Source: CBDUEF01 sp018063485
GTDB taxonomy: Bacteria; Pseudomonadota; Alphaproteobacteria; Rhodobacterales; Rhodobacteraceae
Reading direction: 5' to 3'
Assembly: GCA_037045435.1 (NCBI GenBank)
Contig: JBAOID010000012.1
Span: 1-18,782, forward strand
DNA: 18,782 nt
Position 1 is the first letter of the stretch; each line of letters opens with the position of its first letter. Position numbers and translations under genes: made by a program. The notes under the pieces are model-generated. The model worked only from the letters and a program-made list of their open reading frames with translations, was not told where the DNA came from and did not search any database. Shown one piece after another: positions 1 to 6,749 of this stretch.

Positions 1-132
1 TATACGGCGGAAATTGGCGAAGGGAAGCGGAAACTGACCATGAGGCGGGGCCGGCTTGGGCGGCATCGAGCCGCCACGCGCCGGCTTTGGCACTGCGGGC
101 TGGCGTGGGGTACGGCTTCGAATGGGCTGCAT
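1..132 (-). CDS. possible partial protein, N-terminal 44 codons only
   Basis: An open minus-strand frame begins at an ATG at 132 and runs off the left edge. The visible 44 residues are rich in proline, arginine and lysine-containing turns, with no recognisable domain, signal peptide or membrane segment. About two thirds of codons end in G or C, compatible with a real gene here, but there is no convincing Shine-Dalgarno sequence upstream of the ATG. If real, it is divergent from the short-chain dehydrogenase gene. I do not recognise the family and the frame could be chance. Confidence 0.3.
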   Translation of the reverse strand, partial: MQPIRSRTPRQPAVPKPARGGSMPPKPAPPHGQFPLPFANFRRI

Positions 133-249
133 GTTGTCAGTGGGGCAGCCATTGAGAAGAGTATTTTGGCAAAGCGCAATTGCAAAGGAACCGGTTCGAC
201 CTAATTGCTTGAAAACGGCCTGGTAGCCTGAGAAACATGGGGGAAAGTG

Positions 250-909
250 ATGCGGTCCTTGGTGATCGGAGCCTCGGGGGGGATCGGTGCGGCTCTTGTT
301 GCAGAGCTGAGTCTGCAAGGTGAGGCCGTTGGCCTTTCGCGCAGTCGGGATGGTTTGGATATCACCGATGAGGCGGTTGTGGCAGAGACGCTGGGGCGAT
401 TGACGGGGCAGTTTGACATTATTTTCATCGCAACAGGGGCTTTGGAACTCGACGGCGCCAGACCGGAGAAATCCTTGCGCGCGATCTCGTTTGACGCGAT
501 GGCGGCGCAACTGGCCTTGAACGCGATTGGTCCGGTATTGGTTGTCAAACATGCGCTCAGTCTGTTGCCGAAGGATCGCCAAGCGCGGATCGGGGTTTTA
601 TCGGCGCGCGTGGGCTCGATTGGCGATAATGCATTGGGTGGGTGGTATTCCTATCGGGCAGCCAAGGCTGCGCTCAATCAATTCATCCATACGGCATCCA
701 TCGAGGTGGCGCGCAGCCATCCGCAGGCGGTATTGGCGTGCCTCCATCCGGGCACTGTGGCCACCGATCTGACCAGGAGCTACTCCGCCGGGCATCCTGC
801 GGTGACGCCACAAAAGGCAGCGCGCTATCTGGTTCAGGTGTTGCAAGCGATGACACCGGCGCAGACGGGCACATTTGCGGATTGGCGCGGTGACACCGTT
901 CCGTGGTGA
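250..909 (+). CDS. SDR family NAD(P)-dependent oxidoreductase (C-factor-like)
   Basis: A classical-size short-chain dehydrogenase/reductase of 219 residues. The N-terminal Rossmann nucleotide-binding motif G7-x3-G11-x-G13 is present, N91 lies in the helix-4 Asn position, S118 is the likely catalytic serine, and the Y135-x3-K139 pair is intact. After the second beta strand the family NNAG motif is replaced by ATGAL, as in C-factor (CsgA-like) SDRs. The ATG at 250 is preferred over the GTG at 247 because the GGGGGAA stretch at 240-246 then sits at a workable distance. Substrate cannot be told from sequence. It is a single gene, convergent with phoH downstream. Confidence 0.85.
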   Translation: MRSLVIGASGGIGAALVAELSLQGEAVGLSRSRDGLDITDEAVVAETLGRLTGQFDIIFIATGALELDGARPEKSLRAISFDAMAAQLALNAIGPVLVVKHALSLLPKDRQARIGVLSARVGSIGDNALGGWYSYRAAKAALNQFIHTASIEVARSHPQAVLACLHPGTVATDLTRSYSAGHPAVTPQKAARYLVQVLQAMTPAQTGTFADWRGDTVPW

Positions 910-934
910 GGTGCATTGGCATCATAGCACGATT

Positions 935-980
935 GGAGCCAAGCGCGTTGCGTTGAATTCAGCGTAACGCGCCAAGCTCC
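935..980. repeat. 46-bp imperfect palindrome centred on GAATTC
   Basis: The two halves are symmetric about 957/958. Eighteen of 23 positions are Watson-Crick pairs and two more are G-T. The outer arms are GGAGC (935-939) and GCTCC (976-980); the inner arms are GCGCGTT (943-949) and AACGCGC (966-972); the core is TTGAATTCA. Only a 3-base CAA opposite CAA is unpaired. It lies in the convergent gap between the SDR and phoH genes. It could be a REP-like dispersed element or a bidirectional terminator without a T-run. No second copy is visible in this window. Confidence 0.8.
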
Positions 981-1084
981 TGCTGAAATGAAAACAGGTT
1001 GGCTTTGCGAATAATTCATCCCAACCCGGCCACTGCATCTGCTTTTGAGCGGCACTTCAATTTGGCTTCTGGCTGCCCTCTCTC

Positions 1085-1110
1085 CGAGGCCACGGATGTG
1101 CGCGGCCTCG
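1085..1110 (-). terminator. candidate hairpin terminator for phoH
   Basis: CGAGGCC (1085-1091) and GGCCTCG (1104-1110) form a perfect 7-bp stem, with two further C-G pairs inside after one mismatch. It begins 11 bases past the phoH stop codon. No T-rich tract follows on the minus strand, so intrinsic termination is plausible but not proven. Confidence 0.4.
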
Positions 1111-1120
1111 CGGCACCGGA

Positions 1121-2137
1121 TTAACGGCGGGCCTCGTCACGCTCGTAGGCCTCGATCACCCGCGCCACCATCGGGTGGCGCACCACATCCCTGGAGGTGA
1201 AATAGTTGAAACTCACGCCCTTCACCCCTGCCAAAATCCGCTCGGCATCCGAAAGCCCGCTTGGCGTTCCGCGCGGCAAATCAACCTGGGTGCGATCCCC
1301 GGTGATCACCATCCGGCTGCCCTCGCCCAGACGGGTCAGGAACATCTTCATCTGCATCGTCGTCGCGTTCTGCGCCTCGTCCAGCACCACGAAGGCATTC
1401 GACAGCGTGCGCCCGCGCATGAAGGCCAGGGGTGCGATCTCGATCCGCTTTTCCTCGATCAGCTTTTGCACCTGCTTGGCGGGCAGAAAATCGTTCAGCG
1501 CGTCGTAAAGTGGCTGCATGTAAGGGTCGATCTTTTCCTTCATGTCGCCGGGAAGGAATCCCAGCCGCTCGCCCGCCTCAACCGCCGGGCGTGAAAGCAC
1601 GATCCGCTCCACCGCGCCCGAAATGAACATCGTCACACCGACGGCCACGGCGAGATAGGTCTTGCCGGTGCCCGCCGGGCCAATGCCGAAACCCAACTCA
1701 TTGGCGAACAGGTTCTTTACATAGTCTTTCTGCGCCTCGGTCCTCGGCTCGATCGGTTTCTTGCGGGTGCGCAACTCTATCCGCGCGCCCTGAAACATCT
1801 CGATCTGATCGGCTCCGAGCCTGGGGCGATCCGGCATTGGCTGGCCCATCCTGATCGCGCCGTCAATATCGCCTGCTGCTACCGAACGTCCGGCTTCCAG
1901 CCGCGCATAAAGCCCGCGCAACACCGCCGCCGACTGTTCCCGTGCGCTGTGATCTCCGATCACCGCCAGCCGGTTTCCCCGGCGCAAAAGATGCACACCC
2001 ATCTGATGCTCGATCTGGGCCAGATTGCGGTCAAACTCGCCGCACAGCTCGATCAACAAGCGATTGTCGGGAAATTCGAGGCTGGTCTCAACAACATCCT
2101 CGGGGCGGGTCGGGGGGGTCAGCGCGCTGATGCCCAA
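1121..2137 (-). CDS. ybeZ: PhoH family ATPase (YbeZ/PhoL type)
   Basis: Cytoplasmic P-loop NTPase of 338 residues, the usual length for the YbeZ branch of PhoH proteins, which are linked to RNA metabolism and YbeY. Walker A is G153-x4-G158-K159-T160, Walker B/DEAQ spans about 250-256 (VVLDEAQ), and the ITGDRTQVDLP stretch at 278-288 is a further family signature. The N-terminal 100 residues match the KH-like region of this family. The start is placed at TTG 2137 because AAGGAG lies 6 bases upstream. The frame extends further upstream, to 2275, but that extension has no ribosome binding site. In many alphaproteobacteria ybeY follows directly; here the gene is followed by a convergent SDR instead. 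It is also separated from miaB by two other genes and a terminator. Confidence 0.93.
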   Translation of the reverse strand: MGISALTPPTRPEDVVETSLEFPDNRLLIELCGEFDRNLAQIEHQMGVHLLRRGNRLAVIGDHSAREQSAAVLRGLYARLEAGRSVAAGDIDGAIRMGQPMPDRPRLGADQIEMFQGARIELRTRKKPIEPRTEAQKDYVKNLFANELGFGIGPAGTGKTYLAVAVGVTMFISGAVERIVLSRPAVEAGERLGFLPGDMKEKIDPYMQPLYDALNDFLPAKQVQKLIEEKRIEIAPLAFMRGRTLSNAFVVLDEAQNATTMQMKMFLTRLGEGSRMVITGDRTQVDLPRGTPSGLSDAERILAGVKGVSFNYFTSRDVVRHPMVARVIEAYERDEARR

Positions 2138-2143
2138 TGCGAT

Positions 2144-2149
2144 CTCCTT
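2144..2149 (-). promoter_or_regulatory. ribosome binding site deciding the TTG start of phoH
   Basis: AAGGAG on the minus strand lies 6 bases before the TTG codon at 2137. This is a consensus Shine-Dalgarno sequence at ideal spacing, and the frame has no ATG near it. It therefore fixes the start and shortens the longest open frame by 46 residues. Confidence 0.75.
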
Positions 2150-2315
2150 GTTGTGGCACCGGGGCGAAACTCTGAACCCGGCGTCCTTCAAATGTGCTAC
2201 CACGGGATCGCTCTTGCAAGTCCTTCCCTGCATGCCACCCCAGAAATGTGGAGCACGGGCAAGAAATGACAGCATCTAGAGGGGGTTATTTGCGCCGCAC
2301 ATCACTGGGCGGCAC

Positions 2316-2352
2316 GACAGAGGGCCACAGCGCAATGCTGCGGCCCTCTGTC
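2316..2352 (-). terminator. strong hairpin terminator after the lipoprotein gene
   Basis: GACAGAGGGCC (2316-2326) pairs perfectly with GGCCCTCTGTC (2342-2352) over 11 bp. Inside, one mismatch is followed by four more pairs around a 5-base loop. It starts 20 bases past the stop codon at 2373 and precedes phoH on the same strand. There is no clear T-run, but the stem is long and GC-rich. It suggests that phoH is transcribed from its own promoter in 2138-2315. Confidence 0.7.
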
Positions 2353-2372
2353 AGATTGGTCGATTGACGGGA

Positions 2373-2732
2373 TCAGTTCCGGCCAACGCTCGGTACGTAA
2401 TCTGTCAAGCCCGGAGATTGGGTCTGATAATTCTTCACGACAGTTCCGGGCGGGAAACGGTTATTGCAAACCGGAAGGCCGGATACCGGGTCAAACCGGC
2501 GTCCCGAGTAACCCTCGACGCCATCATCCATGATCCAGCCCTGACAGCCATCCGGGTCATAGGCAATCGCGGCATCGCCGTTGGTCAACACGCCTCTATC
2601 GCGCCCAGTGTCATAGGCTGTGGCGATCACTGTGTCTGGCCCCTGCTTGTAGGGCGTAAGACCATCCACACAACCGGAAAGCACGGTGGCACCAAGCAGC
2701 ATCGCTGCAAGAGGAAAGGTTCTGTTCATCAT
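2373..2732 (-). CDS. small lipoprotein sharing a Cys-bounded block with the adjacent OmpA-like protein
   Basis: A 119-residue predicted lipoprotein. The N-terminus is a signal sequence ending in the lipobox LSGC, with the acylated cysteine at C21. The mature part has no family I can name. Residues 59-89 carry D-x-DGC-x2-W-x2-D-x-G-x-EGY, then x3-R-x2-P-x2-G-x-PVC. The same spacing occurs in the neighbouring OmpA-domain protein. The start is taken as ATG 2732, two bases after the stop of the upstream gene, with AGGTGG just before it inside that gene; ATG 2729 is equally possible. This spacing implies cotranscription and probable translational coupling. It is likely anchored in the outer membrane; its role is unknown. 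Confidence 0.8.
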   Translation of the reverse strand: MMNRTFPLAAMLLGATVLSGCVDGLTPYKQGPDTVIATAYDTGRDRGVLTNGDAAIAYDPDGCQGWIMDDGVEGYSGRRFDPVSGLPVCNNRFPPGTVVKNYQTQSPGLTDYVPSVGRN

Positions 2733-2734
2733 TT

Positions 2735-3295
2735 TCACCACCTGTAGCACACGACTTCAACGCGCCGGTTTTTCTGCATTCCTGCCGCCGTTGAGTTGGT
2801 GGCAATCGGCTGACGCTCGCCATAGCCGATTTCGCGCTCAACCACCGCCCCGACCGAGCGACCGACATCGGCCACCGACTTGGCACGACGCTGCGACAGG
2901 CGGATGTTGTATTCATCCGAGGCACGGCTGTCGGTATGGCCATAAACGGCATAGCCGAAGGCACCGGCGGACTGGAAGAAATCTTGCAGATATTTGCGGC
3001 CATGTGCCGTCAGCTTGGCGCTATCGGTTGCAAACAGGGTGTCGGTGTTGGTCACCAAACAGGTGTTTACCTTCAGGCACACCGGCTTGCCGGTCTTGGG
3101 GTTCACACGGTCCAGCATGTAGCCCTCAAGGCCGCCATCGGCCCACCAATGCATACAGCCATCGGCATCAACCCAAGCGCCCCATTCGATCCTGCCAGCC
3201 ACCTCTGGCGCAGCCTGTGCCATGGCTCCCGTTGCACTGAGCAGACCAACCGCCAAGGCGATCCCTCCCAGCATTCTTCGCACTGCCCTGAACAT
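2735..3295 (-). CDS. OmpA family protein with N-terminal Cys-bounded block
   Basis: A 186-residue exported protein. Residues 1-26 form a signal peptide with a likely cut after AMA. Residues 43-73 hold the DGC...W...EGY...PVC block also found in the next gene. Residues about 82-183 are an OmpA C-terminal peptidoglycan-binding domain, with GHTDSRASDEYN at 119-130 followed by the LSQRRAKSV helix and NRRVEV near the end. There is no beta-barrel domain, so it is a soluble or loosely attached peptidoglycan-binding protein, not a porin. ATG 3295 is preferred to GTG 3304 because GGGAG lies 8 bases upstream of the ATG. It is the first gene of a two-gene unit with the lipoprotein. Confidence 0.88.
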   Translation of the reverse strand: MFRAVRRMLGGIALAVGLLSATGAMAQAAPEVAGRIEWGAWVDADGCMHWWADGGLEGYMLDRVNPKTGKPVCLKVNTCLVTNTDTLFATDSAKLTAHGRKYLQDFFQSAGAFGYAVYGHTDSRASDEYNIRLSQRRAKSVADVGRSVGAVVEREIGYGERQPIATNSTAAGMQKNRRVEVVCYRW

Positions 3296-3497
3296 ATGGT
3301 CCACTCCCGCAGCTCCTCTTCAATCAATCACAAACTGTTTATGGTTGTCCGAGAATTGCCAACTCACTTTAGCAAAGTAAAGCAAAATCTATGGGTTGGG
3401 CGCAAGAGCCTGTCTAATTGTTGCGTCAGCGGTGCCAAAAATGGTGGTTTTGGATCATTGGACAGGATCACGAAACAGGTGACCTTGCCAAGGTGAA

Positions 3498-4808
3498 TCA
3501 CGGAATCCGAACCCCCGCCAAAGAGTTGGACGACGAAGCTGAGATTCTCACCCGTACCATCTGGCCCACTTGCCCGCCGAGGTCTTCAACATGCACCGCA
3601 TGCAGATGATCCGACTTGCCCACCATCTGCCCCGCCATCCGACCGGGCTTGTCATAAAGCACACCCACCTCACGCCCTACCATTGCCTCCTGGCAGGCGC
3701 GTTGTTGGGTGGCGATCAGGGCTTGCAGCTCGTGCAGGCGGGAATCGGCGATCTCATCGGGAACACCGGGCTTTTCCGCCGCCGGTGTGCCGGGGCGGGC
3801 GGAATATTTGAAGGAGTAAGCAGCACCATACCCCACCGCGCGGATCAGATCGAGCGTGGCGGTAAAATCGGCGTCACTTTCGCCAGGAAAGCCGACGATG
3901 AAATCTGACGACAGCAAGATATCGGGACGCGTGGCCCGGATACGCTCGATCAGCCGCAGATAGCCCTCGGCGCTATGCTTGCGGTTCATTGCCTTGAGGA
4001 TGCGATTCGAGCCCGATTGCACCGGCAGATGCAGATAGGGCATCAGTTGCGGCAGATCGCCATGGGCGGCAATCAGATCATCGCCCATATCGTTGGGATG
4101 GCTGGTGGTGTAGCGCAGGCGTTGCAACCCGTCGATCCTGGACATCTCGTGCAAGAGCTTTGCAAGACTGTAATCGCCATCCGGCCCCGCGCCGTGATAG
4201 CCATTCACGTTCTGACCCAGCAAAGTGATGTCGCGCACGCCGCGCTCTACCAGATCGCGTGCCTCATCCATGATCCGCGACACCGGGCGGCTGACCTCTG
4301 ATCCGCGCGTGTAGGGCACCACGCAAAAGGCACAGAATTTGTCGCAACCCTCTTGCACCGTCAGAAACGCCGAAGGTCCGCGTTGGGCCTTGCGTCTGGG
4401 CAAAAGGTCGAACTTGTTCTCGGTTGGAAAGTCGGTTTCCACCCGCTTTTCGCCTGAGCGCACCATTTCGGGCAGGCGGTGATAGGATTGCGGGCCGACC
4501 ACCAGATCGACAAATGGGGTGCGGCGCATGATTTCTTCACCCTCGGCCTGCGCCACGCAACCGGCAACGCCGATTTTCATCTGCGGATTGGTGCGCTGCA
4601 ACACCCGCAACCGGCCCAGGTCGGAGTAAAGCTTATCCGCTGCCTTTTCGCGAATGTGGCAGGTGTTGATCAGCACCATATCGGCACCGTCAGCCGTATC
4701 CGTCGCCACATAGCCCTCGGCGCTCATGGCCTCGGCCATGCGCTCAGAGTCATAAACGTTCATCTGGCAACCATAGGTCTTGATGAACAACTTTTTCGGA
4801 TCGGCCAT
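3498..4808 (-). CDS. miaB: tRNA-2-methylthio-N6-dimethylallyladenosine synthase MiaB
   Basis: Radical-SAM methylthiotransferase of 436 residues that converts i6A37 to ms2i6A37 in tRNAs reading UNN codons. The N-terminal UPF0004 domain has the three cluster cysteines C14 (GCQMN), C50 (NTCHIR) and C84 (AGCVAQ). The radical-SAM motif is C155-x3-C159-x2-C162. A C-terminal TRAM-like region follows. The start at ATG 4808 is chosen because GAGGTG lies just upstream and MADPKKLFIKTYGCQMN is a typical N-terminus; the open frame extends 17 codons further without support. In many relatives phoH and ybeY follow miaB directly; here an OmpA-like gene and a lipoprotein gene come next after a 200-base gap. 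Confidence 0.97.
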   Translation of the reverse strand: MADPKKLFIKTYGCQMNVYDSERMAEAMSAEGYVATDTADGADMVLINTCHIREKAADKLYSDLGRLRVLQRTNPQMKIGVAGCVAQAEGEEIMRRTPFVDLVVGPQSYHRLPEMVRSGEKRVETDFPTENKFDLLPRRKAQRGPSAFLTVQEGCDKFCAFCVVPYTRGSEVSRPVSRIMDEARDLVERGVRDITLLGQNVNGYHGAGPDGDYSLAKLLHEMSRIDGLQRLRYTTSHPNDMGDDLIAAHGDLPQLMPYLHLPVQSGSNRILKAMNRKHSAEGYLRLIERIRATRPDILLSSDFIVGFPGESDADFTATLDLIRAVGYGAAYSFKYSARPGTPAAEKPGVPDEIADSRLHELQALIATQQRACQEAMVGREVGVLYDKPGRMAGQMVGKSDHLHAVHVEDLGGQVGQMVRVRISASSSNSLAGVRIP

Positions 4809-4861
4809 ATCGCACCTCGCTTGGGCTTTGCCCATAAGGCAAAACCTGTGCCCCTGCAATG

Positions 4862-5266
4862 TCAGGGGGCGATGGGCAGTTCGGGCGGGCTGGTTGCGTG
4901 TTGGGGCAAACCATCGTTCAGGCTGTAAAACCCTGCGCGCCCTTGGGTGCAGATATGATATCCTGGCGTCAATATGCCCGGATCGTCAAAAGCCCCGGCA
5001 AGAATCGAAATGGTGTCACTGTCCAATGGCTCCCAAAACAGCGCCGAGCCACAGGTGCCACAAAACCCGCGCCGCGCGAAATCAGAGGCGTGAAACCAGC
5101 GCAGAGCCTCTCCGGTGATCAAGACGGCGGCTTTGGGCGCATTGGTTGCGGCATAGTAAAGGCCAGTTTGCTTGCGACATTGGCTGCAATGGCAAAACAC
5201 CAGCTCACGCAGCGGGGCGGTGGTATGAAACCGCACCGCGCCACACAGACATCCACCCTGATCCAT
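4862..5266 (-). CDS. GFA (glutathione-dependent formaldehyde-activating) family protein
   Basis: A 134-residue protein of the GFA/Mss4-like zinc fold. Its cysteines match the family pattern: C6 and C8 (GGCLCG), C25, C27 and C30 (CHCSQC), and C69 and C72 (CGTCGSALFW). These bind structural and catalytic zinc in characterised members. Most members are of unknown substrate, and the name does not establish formaldehyde activation. AAAGGAG six bases upstream of ATG 5266 fixes the start. The gene is divergent from the next one (5426, plus) and on the same strand as miaB, 53 bases ahead of it, so readthrough into miaB is possible. Confidence 0.9.
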   Translation of the reverse strand: MDQGGCLCGAVRFHTTAPLRELVFCHCSQCRKQTGLYYAATNAPKAAVLITGEALRWFHASDFARRGFCGTCGSALFWEPLDSDTISILAGAFDDPGILTPGYHICTQGRAGFYSLNDGLPQHATSPPELPIAP

Positions 5267-5425
5267 TCTTCGCTCCTTTGGGTTCTGCCGTGCAAGATTG
5301 CCTGAACTGGCGGGGCATTGAATCGAATTTGCGCCGTTTGAGCGCGCAGCGTCGACATTCCTTACTTGCAAACGGCCCCGCCTTGGCCGATTCTGCCCGC
5401 AGCCGCTTCGCTGTTGAAAGCCTGC

Positions 5426-6295
5426 ATGAAATACGCCTCGCTTGACCAGTTCCTGACCAAAGCCAAAGCGCAAATCGCCAAAGGCCCGCTTGCGCTTGTC
5501 TTCGCCGAAGATGAAGTTGAGGTGGAAAGCACCCTGCTGCACCATATCAAAGCCGGCTTTGCCCAAGTGGCGCTGCTGGCCCCGCAGGGAATTGTGTTGC
5601 GCCCCGAAGTCGAGGCGCAAATCCACCAGATCACCTATGAGGTTCATGCCGAGGATGCGTTGTTCACAGCGGTAAACAAGATAACAGAGGCGGTTCCGGG
5701 GATCTGGTTATACTACTGCTATAATGCCGAATATCTGTTCCACCCATTTTGTGAAACCCGCAACATTCGGGAATTGCTTGCCTTTCACACGGAAGAACGC
5801 CGCGATGCGCTCCTCAGCTATGTCGTCGACCTATACGCCGATGATCTGGCAGTGTTCGGCAATGCGGTGTCGCTCGAACACGCGATGCTGGACAGGTCGG
5901 GTTATTACGCCCTTGGTCGCCCCGACGCGGCAAACCACAACCACCCCAAAGAGCGTCAGCTTGATTTCTTTGGCGGGTTGCGCTGGCGTTTTGAGGAGCA
6001 TATCCCGGTGCCGCGCCGCAAGATCGACCGAATCGCGCTGTTTCGCACCAAGCCGGGGCTGATCCTGCGCCCCGATTTCACCTTTTCGGATGAAGAATAC
6101 AACACCTTCGCCTGTCCTTGGCACCACAATATCACCACCGCTATCGCCAGTTTCCGCACTGCCAAGGCGCTGCGCTCGAATGCCGGATCGCGTTTTGATA
6201 TCCACGACTTCCGCTGGCACAACTCCATCCCGTTTCAGTGGCACAGCCAGCAATTGATGGATCTGGGCCTGATGGAGCCGGGGCAGTGGTTCTGA
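5426..6295 (+). CDS. uncharacterised protein, possibly glycosyltransferase family 2-like
   Basis: A 289-residue protein without signal peptide or membrane segment. The layout resembles alphaproteobacterial GT2-type proteins of the Glyco_tranf_2_4 group. A strand WLYYCYNAEYLF (94-105) is followed by HPFCETRNIREL, then VDLYADD (134-140), and a histidine- and tryptophan-rich C-terminal part (PWHHN at 231-235, RWHNSIPFQWH at 263-273). Where such proteins carry an acidic D-x-D/E motif, this one reads YNAEYL, so metal-dependent catalysis is uncertain. The start is ATG 5426; only a weak GAAAG lies upstream. It is convergent with the hypothetical gene at 6327 and divergent from the GFA gene. The family call is inference from remembered patterns. 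Confidence 0.6.
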   Translation: MKYASLDQFLTKAKAQIAKGPLALVFAEDEVEVESTLLHHIKAGFAQVALLAPQGIVLRPEVEAQIHQITYEVHAEDALFTAVNKITEAVPGIWLYYCYNAEYLFHPFCETRNIRELLAFHTEERRDALLSYVVDLYADDLAVFGNAVSLEHAMLDRSGYYALGRPDAANHNHPKERQLDFFGGLRWRFEEHIPVPRRKIDRIALFRTKPGLILRPDFTFSDEEYNTFACPWHHNITTAIASFRTAKALRSNAGSRFDIHDFRWHNSIPFQWHSQQLMDLGLMEPGQWF

Positions 6296-6326
6296 AGAAC
6301 CGCTGACGCGCCAAAGGTTTGCGTCT

Positions 6327-6740
6327 CTATTCCGCCGCTTCACCCTTCATCAGGCGATCCGCTTTCTTGCGCACCAAAACCGTGCGCAAATCATGCATCG
6401 CCAGCAGCAAACTATCGGTGACGGCATCCAACTGATCCTCACTTGCCTTGGATTGCACCCATTGCGCCGTCAGATTCATGTGATCCACCGCGCGCAGAAT
6501 GTCATCGACATCGCGCGCATTCAGCAAGGCCACCCGCTCGGCCAGCCAGCCCTTGATCGCATTGCTTTCCTCAGAGGTCAGCTTGCGGTCGCCATGGGGC
6601 TTGATGTTGCCATTGCGCACGTTCACAGTGGCAATCTCTTCCATATCAATGCGCCGCTGCCGGTTCTCGGTGTCTACCCGAAACACCGTCGCGCCGTTTT
6701 CACGGATGCGGAAATAGAACTGTGGCAAATCGCCCGCCAT
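6327..6740 (-). CDS. conserved hypothetical protein downstream of aatA
   Basis: A 137-residue soluble protein, charged and mostly helical in its second half. It opens with a short strand pattern (LPQFYFRIRENG, 5-16) and ends with the helix-rich segment LLLAMHDLRTVLVRKKADRL (110-129). No catalytic motif or known domain is recognised. It starts 9 bases after the aatA stop codon on the same strand, with a weak GGGG ahead of the ATG, so it is very likely the second gene of an aatA operon. A 5-bp inverted repeat (GACGC 6305-6309, GCGTC 6321-6325) just past its stop may help terminate it. Its function is unknown. Confidence 0.75.
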   Translation of the reverse strand: MAGDLPQFYFRIRENGATVFRVDTENRQRRIDMEEIATVNVRNGNIKPHGDRKLTSEESNAIKGWLAERVALLNARDVDDILRAVDHMNLTAQWVQSKASEDQLDAVTDSLLLAMHDLRTVLVRKKADRLMKGEAAE

Positions 6741-6749
6741 GTAACCCCG

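Noticed and set aside
188..197. Perfect 10-bp palindrome GAACCGGTTC upstream of the SDR gene
   Set aside because: A 10-bp palindrome is expected many times by chance in 18.8 kb; nothing else supports an operator.
910..1120. Remnant of ybeY after phoH
   Set aside because: No minus-strand frame here shows the YbeY His-x3-His-x5-His zinc motif; the gap holds inverted repeats only.
5309..5382. Inverted repeat GGCGGGGC/GCCCCGCC spaced by 58 bases in the gap between the GFA and GT2-like genes
   Set aside because: The arms are pure GC in a GC-rich genome and widely spaced; no functional reading is better than chance.
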